5,868 nucleotides of DNA, taken from the NCBI GenBank assembly GCA_002256055.1, contig NKIE01000016.1, positions 10,461-16,328 on the forward strand, given 5' to 3'. Below the pieces are notes generated by a model. It did not search any database. It had not been told where the DNA came from and saw only the letters and a program-made list of their open reading frames with translations. The DNA is from Pseudomonas sp. PGPPP3. Lineage in GTDB: Bacteria; Pseudomonadota; Gammaproteobacteria; Pseudomonadales; Pseudomonadaceae. The position numbers and the translations under genes are program-made. Numbering within the stretch: the stretch's first letter is position 1; the number at the start of each line of letters is the position of its first letter. Below, in pieces: positions 1 through 5,124 of this stretch.

Positions 1-1137
1 CATACCGACTTCCAGCTCACGCCATTCGCCGCCGATCTTGTAGTCACCAACGTCGTGCACGTCCATGCCCAGCCAGTGGCCGGCGCGGTGCATGTAGAAG
101 GGTTTGTAGGCTTCGCTGGCGATCAACTCATCCACCGCACCGCTCAGCAAGCCCAACTCCACCAGGCCGGCGGTGATCACTTGCACGGTGGCTTCGTGGG
201 CGGCGTTCCAGTGTTTACCGGGGGCAATTTCCTTGAACGCCGCTTCCTGGGAGGCCAGCACCAGCTCGTAGATGGCCTTCTGCTCGGGCGAAAAGGTGCC
301 GCTGACCGGGAAGGTGCGGGTGATGTCGCTGGCGTAGCAGTCGATCTCGCAGGCGGCGTCGATCAACACCAGATCGCCGTCTTTCAGCAGTGCGTCGTTC
401 TCGCGGTAATGCAGGATGCAGGCGTTCTTGCCGGCGGCGACGATCGAGCCATAGGCCGGCATCTTCGCGCCGCCCTTGCGGAACTCGTAATCCAACTCGG
501 CTTCCAGGCTGTACTCATACAGCCCGGCGCGGCAGGCCTGCATGGCGCGTACGTGGGCACGGGCGGAAATGTCCGCAGCGGCCTTCATCACCTTCACTTC
601 CGCCGCCGACTTGTACAAGCGCATGTCGTGCAGCAGGTGGTCGAGGGCAACAAACTCATTCGGTGGCTGCGCACCCTGGCGCGCCTTGGAGCGGATCACG
701 TTGATCCACTCCATCAGATGACGGTCGAATTCCTGGTGAATACCGAGGGCGTAATAGACGCGCTCGCGGCCTTCGATCAGGCCCGGCAGAATCTCGTCGA
801 TGTCGCTGATCGGGAAGGCATCATCGGCGCCGTACTGGCTGATGGCGCCATCTTGCCCTGCACGCAAACCATCCCACAGCTCGCGCTCGGGGTTGCGCTC
901 GCGGCAGAACAGCACGTACTCGCCATGCTCACGACCGGGGATCAGGGCCAGCACCGCTTCCTGTTCGGGAAAGCCAGTGAGGTACTGGAAGTCGCTGTCC
1001 TGGCGGTAGATATGTTCCACATCGCGATTGCGGATATACACCGGCGCAGCCGGCAGAATGGCAATGCTGTTGGGCTCCATCTGCGCCATCAGCGCCTTGC
1101 GCCGACGGGCATATTCCGCTTTCGGGATGCAGGTCAT
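1..1137 (-). CDS. pepP: Xaa-Pro aminopeptidase (aminopeptidase P), C-terminus outside window
   Basis: Cytoplasmic dinuclear-metal (usually Mn2+) peptidase that removes an N-terminal residue preceding proline. The first 379 residues are present, starting MTCIPKAEYARRR; the E. coli enzyme has about 441, so some 60 residues lie beyond the left edge. The N-terminal creatinase-type domain covers roughly residues 1-175, followed by the pita-bread catalytic domain. Residue numbers match the E. coli enzyme: His243, metal ligands Asp260 and Asp271, His354 in the HRAGHWLG stretch, and His361 are all visible. The two glutamate ligands (383 and 406 in E. coli) fall outside the window, so the active site cannot be fully checked. 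The ATG at 1137-1135 has a GAGAG ribosome site five bases upstream (1143-1147). The gene lies 16 bases downstream of ygfB and is probably co-transcribed with it; ubiH-type genes normally follow. Confidence 0.97.
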   Translation of the reverse strand, partial: MTCIPKAEYARRRKALMAQMEPNSIAILPAAPVYIRNRDVEHIYRQDSDFQYLTGFPEQEAVLALIPGREHGEYVLFCRERNPERELWDGLRAGQDGAISQYGADDAFPISDIDEILPGLIEGRERVYYALGIHQEFDRHLMEWINVIRSKARQGAQPPNEFVALDHLLHDMRLYKSAAEVKVMKAAADISARAHVRAMQACRAGLYEYSLEAELDYEFRKGGAKMPAYGSIVAAGKNACILHYRENDALLKDGDLVLIDAACEIDCYASDITRTFPVSGTFSPEQKAIYELVLASQEAAFKEIAPGKHWNAAHEATVQVITAGLVELGLLSGAVDELIASEAYKPFYMHRAGHWLGMDVHDVGDYKIGGEWRELEVGM

Positions 1138-1153
1138 AACGACTCTCGACTGA

Positions 1154-1708
1154 TCAGTGCAGGGACGGTTTCGGCGCAGCGGCCAGCGGTTTGGCGCACT
1201 CGGCGAACAGCAGCAGCGGCGCTACACGCAGGTACTCCATGACTTCCATGTAGTCGTTCTCGCCGTCTTCGGACTCTTCCAGGGCGCTCTGCACCTGGGC
1301 GATAGCGGCCAGGTCCTGCAGCACTTCCATGGCCTCGGCCGACAACGCGGTGTCGCGGGCAGTCAGGCCAAAACCACCGAGGAAACCCTGACACCACAAG
1401 CCCAAGGCCTGAGCACGCTCCACCAGCGGCGCATCGTCGCCCGGCAACAGCAGCACCACGGTAACCTCGGAGCCGGACAGCTCGCCTTTGACCATTTCCT
1501 GCAGGCCAATCAGCGCCTGACGCACGTTGTCTTGCGGCTCGCTGCCGAGCAGTTCGGTGGCATCAACCAACCAGGGCTCAAGGTCGAAGCCGGAACCGGC
1601 GCAACTGCGACCGAGCAACAGACCATGCAGCTCGGCCGGCGAAACGGGTTGACCGCTGCTGGCGAGCAGGGTGGCGAAAGCGGCGTACGGGGAATTTTGA
1701 GTGGTCAT
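1154..1708 (-). CDS. ygfB: YgfB/YecA (UPF0149) family protein
   Basis: A 184-residue acidic, helical cytoplasmic protein (E. coli YgfB has about 192), beginning [11 protein letters not shown]. Recognisable family features are the [16 protein letters not shown] stretch at about residues 23-38, the [10 protein letters not shown] segment near 68-77, [11 protein letters not shown] near 104-114, and the acidic [17 protein letters not shown]-terminal part. In P. aeruginosa the orthologue (PA5225) raises beta-lactam resistance by counteracting AlpA-mediated expression of ampDh3; the molecular action in other species is less clear. I chose the ATG at 1708-1706 because family members begin there; the frame stays open upstream to 1825, but the extra 39 residues do not look like the family. 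No clear Shine-Dalgarno sequence precedes this ATG. It is first in a likely operon with pepP, as in E. coli (ygfB-pepP-ubiH). Confidence 0.93.
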   Translation of the reverse strand: MTTQNSPYAAFATLLASSGQPVSPAELHGLLLGRSCAGSGFDLEPWLVDATELLGSEPQDNVRQALIGLQEMVKGELSGSEVTVVLLLPGDDAPLVERAQALGLWCQGFLGGFGLTARDTALSAEAMEVLQDLAAIAQVQSALEESEDGENDYMEVMEYLRVAPLLLFAECAKPLAAAPKPSLH

Positions 1709-1815
1709 CGGAATAGGTATCTGAACTAGGCGCCAGACGGCGCAATGACTAGAATGAAGGCCTCGTATCCTAGCACCGGCAGACGCGCCAAGACCATTCA
1801 AGGCGCTCGACGGGT

Positions 1816-1844
1816 TTGACCTCACGCCGAGCCGGACCTATATA
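1816..1844 (+). promoter_or_regulatory. Sigma70-type promoter for the coiled-coil/zapA operon
   Basis: TTGACC at 1816-1821 (five of six consensus bases) is separated by 17 bases from TATATA at 1839-1844; TATAGT at 1841-1846 is an alternative -10 with a 19-base spacer. This would put the transcript start near 1851, giving a leader of about 25 bases that ends in the GAGAG ribosome site at 1869-1873. It lies in the 168-base divergent region. No equally good promoter was seen for ygfB on the other strand. The assignment is by consensus match only. Confidence 0.7.
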
Positions 1845-1876
1845 GTTCCGCTCATTTACCGCCAAGTAGAGAGCCA

Positions 1877-2086
1877 ATGGAAGACGCCGATCTGCGCGCA
1901 CTGACGGCCAAACTGGAGCTACTGATCCAGAGCGTCGAGCACCTCAAGGTTCAGAACCGGCAACTGCGGGCGAGCGAAAAGGCCTGGCGCGAGGAACGCG
2001 CCCATCTGATCGAAAAGAACGAAATGGCCCGGCATAAGGTCGAATCAATGATTTCGCGCCTGAAAGCCCTGGAGCAAGACACATGA
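1877..2086 (+). CDS. Small coiled-coil protein upstream of zapA (TIGR02449-type), possible ZapB-like partner
   Basis: A 69-residue charged protein (MEDADLRALTAKLELL...) with no signal peptide or membrane segment. It matches what I know of the TIGR02449 family, small gammaproteobacterial proteins encoded next to zapA. Almost the whole chain is one heptad repeat: positions 9, 13, 16, 20, 23, 27, 30, 34, 37, 41, 44, 48, 51, 55, 58, 62 and 65 follow strict 4-3 spacing and are mostly Leu, Val, Met or Trp. Asn27 and Asn48 sit at core a positions, as in parallel two-stranded coiled coils. The ATG at 1877 has GAGAG three bases upstream of it. The stop overlaps the zapA start by four bases (ATGA at 2083-2086), so the two are probably translationally coupled. 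Size, all-coiled-coil design and partner gene recall E. coli ZapB (81 residues), but that function is inferred. Confidence 0.88.
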   Translation: MEDADLRALTAKLELLIQSVEHLKVQNRQLRASEKAWREERAHLIEKNEMARHKVESMISRLKALEQDT

Positions 2087-2391
2087 CCCAAGCCAAGACC
2101 CTCACTGTGCAGATCCTCGACAAGGACTACTGCATTGCTTGCCCAGCGGACGAGCGCGCCAACCTGGAAAACGCCGCCCGTTACCTGGACGGCAAAATGC
2201 GCGAGATCCGCTCCGGCGGCAAAGTCATTGGTGCCGATCGGGTGGCCGTGATGGCCGCGCTGAACATCACCCACGACCTGCTGCACAAGAAGCAGCGCCT
2301 CGATCAACAGGCCGACGAAACCCGCGATTGCGTGCGCGACCTGCTCGGCCGCGTCGACAAGGCCCTGGCCACCCATCCGGATGACCAATAA
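2083..2391 (+). CDS. zapA: Cell division protein ZapA
   Basis: A 102-residue cytoplasmic protein (E. coli ZapA has 109) that binds FtsZ, bundles its protofilaments and helps assemble the Z-ring at mid-cell. The N-terminal globular part (about residues 6-40) has the family pattern VQILDKDYCIACPADERANL followed by a helix with AARYLDGKM. The conserved AALNITHDLL segment lies near residues 58-67, and a long C-terminal helix (about 55-98) would form the tetrameric coiled coil. The ATG at 2083 overlaps the stop of the preceding coiled-coil gene; GGAG at 2071-2074 lies eight bases upstream, inside that gene. The stop TAA is at 2389-2391, only about 39 bases before the predicted 6S RNA start, with no terminator between, so read-through into ssrS is plausible. 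The order zapA-ssrS-fau is conserved in gammaproteobacteria. Confidence 0.96.
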   Translation: MTQAKTLTVQILDKDYCIACPADERANLENAARYLDGKMREIRSGGKVIGADRVAVMAALNITHDLLHKKQRLDQQADETRDCVRDLLGRVDKALATHPDDQ

Positions 2392-2418
2392 GGCTGATGG
2401 CAGTCCCGCATATTTGGG

Positions 2419-2424
2419 TATACT
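2419..2424 (+). promoter_or_regulatory. -10 box of the 6S RNA promoter
   Basis: TATACT at 2419-2424 matches five of six sigma70 -10 bases and lies six bases before the predicted 5' end of 6S RNA (2431). The -35 region is poor; the closest match, CTGATG at 2394-2399, is 19 bases upstream and begins directly after the zapA stop codon. Confidence 0.7.
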
Positions 2425-2430
2425 GGCCAC

Positions 2431-2610
2431 ACCTCCCTGGTGTGTGCGCCAGTTGGCGATGTCCCTGAGCCGATTCGCACTACCCTGGGGGTTGCAAGTT
2501 GAGACCGGTGCGCATGTCCGCCAGACGGAAAGCCTAAAGGTTTCCTGTAACCTCCACCTTGAACTTTCGGGTTCAAGGGCCAAGCCGACAGCGGCACTCC
2601 GGGGAGTCAT
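2431..2610 (+). ncRNA. ssrS: 6S RNA
   Basis: This RNA mimics an open promoter and binds the sigma70 RNA polymerase holoenzyme, reducing housekeeping transcription in stationary phase. It is about 180 bases long, as in other pseudomonads. The closing stem pairs 2433-2440 (CTCCCTGG) with 2599-2606 (CCGGGGAG), including one G-U pair. TTGGC at 2453-2457 pairs with GCCAA at 2579-2583 in the inner stem. The conserved GTCCCTGAGCCGAT block at 2461-2474 begins the 5' side of the central bubble. On the 3' side a perfect eight-pair hairpin (2557-2564 with 2571-2578, loop TTTCGG) gives the typical CCTTGAAC...GTTCAAGG element. Ends are estimated from the stem and the -10 box, to within a few bases; the 3' end may be made by trimming of a longer 6S-fau transcript. 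Confidence 0.95.
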
Positions 2611-2696
2611 CTTTCTGCCTGCAGCGCCTGTAACGTCAAACCGCACTGCCGCTCGGCAAAATCCGCAACACCGCCTCCGTGCAAATAGCCATCGCC

Positions 2697-3314
2697 ATGA
2701 GTAATGCCACCGCGCCAAACCGCGCTCAGTTGCGCCGCCAATTGCGCGCTGCTCGTCGCGCCCTCAGCCGTGCCCAACAGCAACGCGCGGCCCGCAACCT
2801 GTACAAGCAACTGGCCCAGCACCCGACCTTTCGCCGCGCCCGGCACATCGCCCTGTACCTACCCAACGACGGCGAGATCAATCCCGGCTGGCTGCTGCGC
2901 GCCGCCCAGCGCCGGGGCAAGACCACCTACCTGCCGGTACTCAGCGCCTGGCCGAAAACCAAGATGGTGTTTCAGCGCATCAACCCGCGGGACAAGCTGC
3001 GCCGCAACCGCTTCAGGATTGCCGAGCCATTAGCCAACCGCGCACGTCAGCGCAAGGTCTGGGCCCTGGACCTGATCTTGTTACCGCTGGTGGGGTTTGA
3101 TGCCCACGGCGGACGCCTGGGCATGGGGGGCGGCTTCTATGACCGCAGTCTGGCGCACAAAACGCGCCACCCAGGCATGCACAAGCCACGGCTACTAGGC
3201 CTGGCCCATGAATGTCAGAAAGTCGAGAAATTGCCCACGGCCAGCTGGGATGTGCCCTTGCAGGCAACCGTGACCGATCAAGGCTGGTATGGCGTGGCGC
3301 GTCGTCCGGGTTGA
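2697..3314 (+). CDS. fau: 5-formyltetrahydrofolate cyclo-ligase
   Basis: Cytoplasmic ATP-dependent enzyme converting 5-formyltetrahydrofolate to 5,10-methenyltetrahydrofolate, clearing a folate form that inhibits one-carbon enzymes; also called YgfA or MTHFS. The product has 205 residues, close to the usual 180-200. The N-terminal helix is very arginine-rich (about residues 9-33, RRQLRAARRALS), typical of the family. The diagnostic glycine-rich nucleotide/folate motif lies at residues 134-150 (FDAHGGRLGMGGGFYDR), and WDVPL near 184-188 is the conserved C-terminal element. I chose the ATG at 2697 because homologues begin just before the basic helix; an in-frame GTG at 2679 would add six residues. 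Neither start has a clear Shine-Dalgarno sequence. The gene follows 6S RNA by about 86 bases with no evident promoter or strong terminator between, as in the E. coli ssrS-ygfA unit, so it is probably expressed by read-through. Confidence 0.95.
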   Translation: MSNATAPNRAQLRRQLRAARRALSRAQQQRAARNLYKQLAQHPTFRRARHIALYLPNDGEINPGWLLRAAQRRGKTTYLPVLSAWPKTKMVFQRINPRDKLRRNRFRIAEPLANRARQRKVWALDLILLPLVGFDAHGGRLGMGGGFYDRSLAHKTRHPGMHKPRLLGLAHECQKVEKLPTASWDVPLQATVTDQGWYGVARRPG

Positions 3315-3315
3315 C

Positions 3316-3339
3316 GCGCAGGGCTCAGGGTTGCTGCGC
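3316..3339. repeat. Hairpin between convergent genes fau and the 43-residue gene
   Basis: GCGCAG at 3316-3321 pairs with CTGCGC at 3334-3339 (six pairs, 12-base loop). It begins two bases after the fau stop, and its right half overlaps the last codons and stop of the minus-strand small gene. No T-run follows on either strand, so it is not a classical intrinsic terminator. It could slow or stabilise both convergent transcripts, or be chance. Confidence 0.35.
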
Positions 3340-3456
3340 CTGACTGACCGGCGCCGCGTCCTGGCGCTCCCACAGACTCTGGGTGTAGCCGGTGGTGACC
3401 ACCCCCAAACCAAAGACAATAACCAATACCCACAGTAAATCTGGCTTGCGTTTCAT
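3325..3456 (-). CDS. Hypothetical 43-residue single-span membrane protein
   Basis: The predicted product starts MKRKPDLLWVLVIVFGLG and has 43 residues. Three basic residues at 2-4 precede a hydrophobic stretch at about residues 7-22, then a short polar tail rich in Gln, Ala and Pro (about 23-43). The basic start suggests the N-terminus stays in the cytoplasm with the tail in the periplasm; VTTGYTQS is not a lipobox, and a signal-peptidase cut after the hydrophobic stretch cannot be excluded. The ATG at 3456-3454 has a very strong G-rich ribosome site (AAGGGGGGG, complement of 3464-3472), which argues for real translation; the frame continues upstream, but those residues look like leader DNA. 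It converges with fau, leaving ten bases between the stops, and diverges from the EVE-domain gene. I recall similar unnamed proteins in Pseudomonas but know no function. Confidence 0.75.
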   Translation of the reverse strand: MKRKPDLLWVLVIVFGLGVVTTGYTQSLWERQDAAPVSQAQQP

Positions 3457-3630
3457 CGATTGCCCCCCCTTAAACTTGGCAAACTTCGCACGATGACCGG
3501 CGTTATTATTATTTTTCGCCGCAGAACGCAGCATAAACAAGACTATCGTCCGACAACGTGAAGGCCTGCGCAAGTTTTGGCGTCACTCAACCGTCGGTCT
3601 GTCACATATTTATTGCAGAGAGCATCCACC
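3457..3630. promoter_or_regulatory. Divergent promoter region with AT-rich core
   Basis: This 174-base gap separates the leftward 43-residue gene from the rightward EVE-domain gene. A 14-base pure A/T run (3503-3516) is flanked by GGCG (3499-3502) and CGCC (3517-3520). On the minus strand it contains AATAAT, matching five of six -10 bases, about 50 bases before the small gene's start, but no good -35 is correctly spaced. For the rightward gene, CATATT at 3605-3610 is a weak -10 candidate with no convincing -35. Promoters must be here, but I cannot place them firmly. Confidence 0.4.
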
Positions 3631-4092
3631 GTGGCCCACTGGCTGATGAAATCGGAACCCGACGAACTGTCTATCCATGACCTGCAACGCCTTGGCCGTG
3701 CGCGCTGGGATGGGGTGCGCAACTATCAAGCGCGCAACTTCTTGCGCAGCATGCAGGTCGGCGAACAGTTCTTCTTCTATCACTCCAGCTGCCCGCAACC
3801 GGGAATTGCCGGCATTGGTCGGATTGCTGCCAGCGCCTATCCCGACCCCACCGCCCTCGAACCCGACAGCCATTACTTCGACGCCAAGGCCAGCGCCGAG
3901 AAGAACCCCTGGAGCGCGATCGACGTCGAGTTCGTGGCCGCATTTCCAAGCGTTCTCAGCCTGGCACTGCTGCGCAGCCAACTGGTATTGAGCGACATGG
4001 CTCTGCTGCAAAAGGGCAGTCGCCTGTCAGTGATGCCAGTGAGCGCCGAACAGTGGCAGGCCATTCTCGCCCTGAGCTCCGAGGGGCGTTGA
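3631..4092 (+). CDS. EVE domain-containing protein (PUA/ASCH-like fold)
   Basis: A 153-residue soluble protein consisting of a single EVE domain, a PUA-like fold related to ASCH and YTH domains and thought to bind modified nucleobases in RNA or DNA; the cellular role is not established. Hallmarks are the start AHWLMKSEPDELSI, the W26-D-G-V-R-N-Y-Q-A-R35 motif, FFFYHSSC near 47-54, GIAGIGRI at 58-65, and the later YFDAKA and W94...VEF segments. A P. syringae member of this family had its structure determined by structural genomics, as far as I recall. The start is GTG at 3631, chosen because homologues begin MA-(Y/H)-WLMKSEPDE and because GAGAG at 3618-3622 lies eight bases upstream; a TTG at 3577 would give an unlikely 18-residue extension. 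The stop TGA (4090-4092) is embedded in a palindrome. It precedes the adaptor gene by 66 bases. Confidence 0.93.
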   Translation: MAHWLMKSEPDELSIHDLQRLGRARWDGVRNYQARNFLRSMQVGEQFFFYHSSCPQPGIAGIGRIAASAYPDPTALEPDSHYFDAKASAEKNPWSAIDVEFVAAFPSVLSLALLRSQLVLSDMALLQKGSRLSVMPVSAEQWQAILALSSEGR

Positions 4093-4103
4093 TAAGTATC
4101 AAC
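4088..4103. promoter_or_regulatory. Operator-like perfect palindrome before the transporter genes
   Basis: GTTGATA (4088-4094), a two-base spacer, then TATCAAC (4097-4103): a perfect 7+2+7 inverted repeat overlapping the stop codon of the EVE gene. It contains TTGATA (4089-4094), five of six bases of a -35 box, though no good -10 follows at the right distance. A two-base loop is too tight for a full hairpin; a five-pair stem followed by TTTTT at 4109-4113 would be a weak terminator. A binding site for a dimeric repressor seems more likely. Confidence 0.45.
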
Positions 4104-4128
4104 ACAACTTTTTGCCAAAACCGGCAGA

Positions 4129-4147
4129 CTGCAGGTACTTGCTGCAG
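4129..4147. repeat. CTGCAG inverted repeat at the adaptor gene ribosome site
   Basis: CTGCAG at 4129-4134 and again at 4142-4147, separated by seven bases (GTACTTG), can form a six-pair stem in the mRNA. Its right arm ends one base before the AAGGA ribosome site (4148-4152) of the next gene. It could modulate translation or be a second protein-binding site; it may also be chance, since each half is itself a palindrome. Confidence 0.35.
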
Positions 4148-4158
4148 AAGGAACTCAC

Positions 4159-5124
4159 ATGTCTAGCTCGCACCGTCCCTCGCGTTTATTGGTGATCCCC
4201 CTGGTTCTGCTACTGGTCGCCGTCGCGGCCTTTGGTTACTGGCGCTCCGTCAGCAGCCGCCTACCAGAGGGCCTGAGCATGGCCAACGGCCGCCTCGAAG
4301 CCACCGAAGTGCAGATCGCCAGTAAAACCCCTGGGCGTCTGGCCGAAGTGTTGGTCAACGAGGGCGACCGGGTGAGCAAGGATCAGCTACTCGCACGCCT
4401 CGACACCCGCACCCTGGAAGCCAGCCGCACCCAGGCCGAAGCCGAAGTGCTACGGGCCAAACAGACGCTGGCGGCAGCCGAAGCCAATGTGCAACTGCGC
4501 CTCAGCGAACATCACCTGGCCGCCCAGGAGCTCAAGCGCACCACGGAGCTGTTCCGCCGTAACTACGCCAGCCGGCAGTTGCTCGACCAGCAGCAATCGC
4601 GCCTGGAAACCAGCGATGCTGCCGTCAACGCGGCCCAAGCCCAGGTCGGCGCCTTGCAAGCAGCGATAGGCGCGGCCGAAGCACAGGTGGCTCAGCTCAC
4701 CAGCGAAATCGATGACAGCAGCCTGCTGGCGCCCATCGACGGCATCGTTCAGCTGCGCCTCGCCGAGCCCGGCGAAGTGCTCGGCGCAGGCGGTCGTGTG
4801 CTGCTGATGATCGACGCCAACGACCAGTACATGAACCTCTACCTGCCCGCCGCCCAGGCCGGCGCCCTGGCGGTTGGCGATGAGGCGCGGGTGCTGCTCG
4901 ACGCCCTGCCCGAGCGCCCACTGCCGGCCAAAATCACCTTTGTTGCAGCCAAATCGCAGTTCACCCCGAAAGAGGTGGAGACCCGTGACGAGCGGCAAAA
5001 ACTGGTATTTCGCGTCAAGTTGCGCCTGACGGATCCCGCCGCCGTACCCCAAGCCAAGCCTGGCATGCCCGGCGCCGGCTATGTGCGTACTCAGGCAATG
5101 GATTGGCCGGCCAATCTGCAATGA
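4159..5124 (+). CDS. yhiI: HlyD-family periplasmic adaptor (membrane fusion protein), YhiI-like
   Basis: A 321-residue adaptor that would link an inner-membrane ABC exporter to the periplasm and probably an outer-membrane channel. Residues 9-28 form an N-terminal membrane anchor after a short basic stretch, with no lipobox cysteine. The first half of the lipoyl domain is at about 44-82 ([20 protein letters not shown]), then a long alpha-helical hairpin at about 85-185, alanine- and glutamine-rich. The second lipoyl half is at about 188-220 ([18 protein letters not shown]), followed by a beta-barrel/membrane-proximal part. The [18 protein letters not shown] segment near 265-282 is typical of the YhiI/YbhG branch. 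ATG at 4159 has AAGGA (4148-4152) six bases upstream. The stop overlaps the next ATG by four bases, so it is coupled to the ABC gene. The exported substrate is unknown. Confidence 0.92.
   Translation: MSSSHRPSRLLVIPLVLLLVAVAAFGYWRSVSSRLPEGLSMANGRLEATEVQIASKTPGRLAEVLVNEGDRVSKDQLLARLDTRTLEASRTQAEAEVLRAKQTLAAAEANVQLRLSEHHLAAQELKRTTELFRRNYASRQLLDQQQSRLETSDAAVNAAQAQVGALQAAIGAAEAQVAQLTSEIDDSSLLAPIDGIVQLRLAEPGEVLGAGGRVLLMIDANDQYMNLYLPAAQAGALAVGDEARVLLDALPERPLPAKITFVAAKSQFTPKEVETRDERQKLVFRVKLRLTDPAAVPQAKPGMPGAGYVRTQAMDWPANLQ

Noticed and set aside
55..1242. Long open frame (395 codons) on the plus strand across pepP
   Set aside because: It is antisense to pepP, whose catalytic residues are all in place on the minus strand; high GC and codon bias leave the opposite strand open. 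Composition (His, Gln, Gly, Ala rich) resembles no protein I recognise.
1738..1800. Sigma70 promoter for ygfB on the minus strand
   Set aside because: A promoter is expected here, but TAGGAT/ATACGA-like -10 candidates have no matching -35 at 16-18 bases, so none could be supported.
2381..2704. 107-codon open frame on the plus strand starting at the zapA end
   Set aside because: It covers the whole 6S RNA gene and has no protein-like features; the RNA explains the sequence.
1951..2718. 255-codon open frame on the minus strand across zapA and 6S RNA
   Set aside because: It runs through ssrS and antisense to zapA and the coiled-coil gene; no recognisable domain and no ribosome site supports it.
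3457..3573. N-terminal extension of the small membrane protein to 82 residues
   Set aside because: The seven-G ribosome site lies just before the ATG at 3456, and the extension covers the AT-rich promoter-like region.
3577..3630. Upstream TTG start for the EVE-domain gene
   Set aside because: The GTG at 3631 has a well-placed GAGAG and gives the family-typical N-terminus; the extra 18 residues resemble leader DNA.
4093..4113. Intrinsic terminator after the EVE gene (palindrome plus TTTTT)
   Set aside because: The stem would be only five mostly A/T pairs with a six-base loop, and the T-run starts five bases after it; an operator reading fits better.
4450..5121. 223-codon open frame on the minus strand
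   Set aside because: Antisense shadow of the adaptor gene, whose lipoyl and coiled-coil segments are clear in the other strand.
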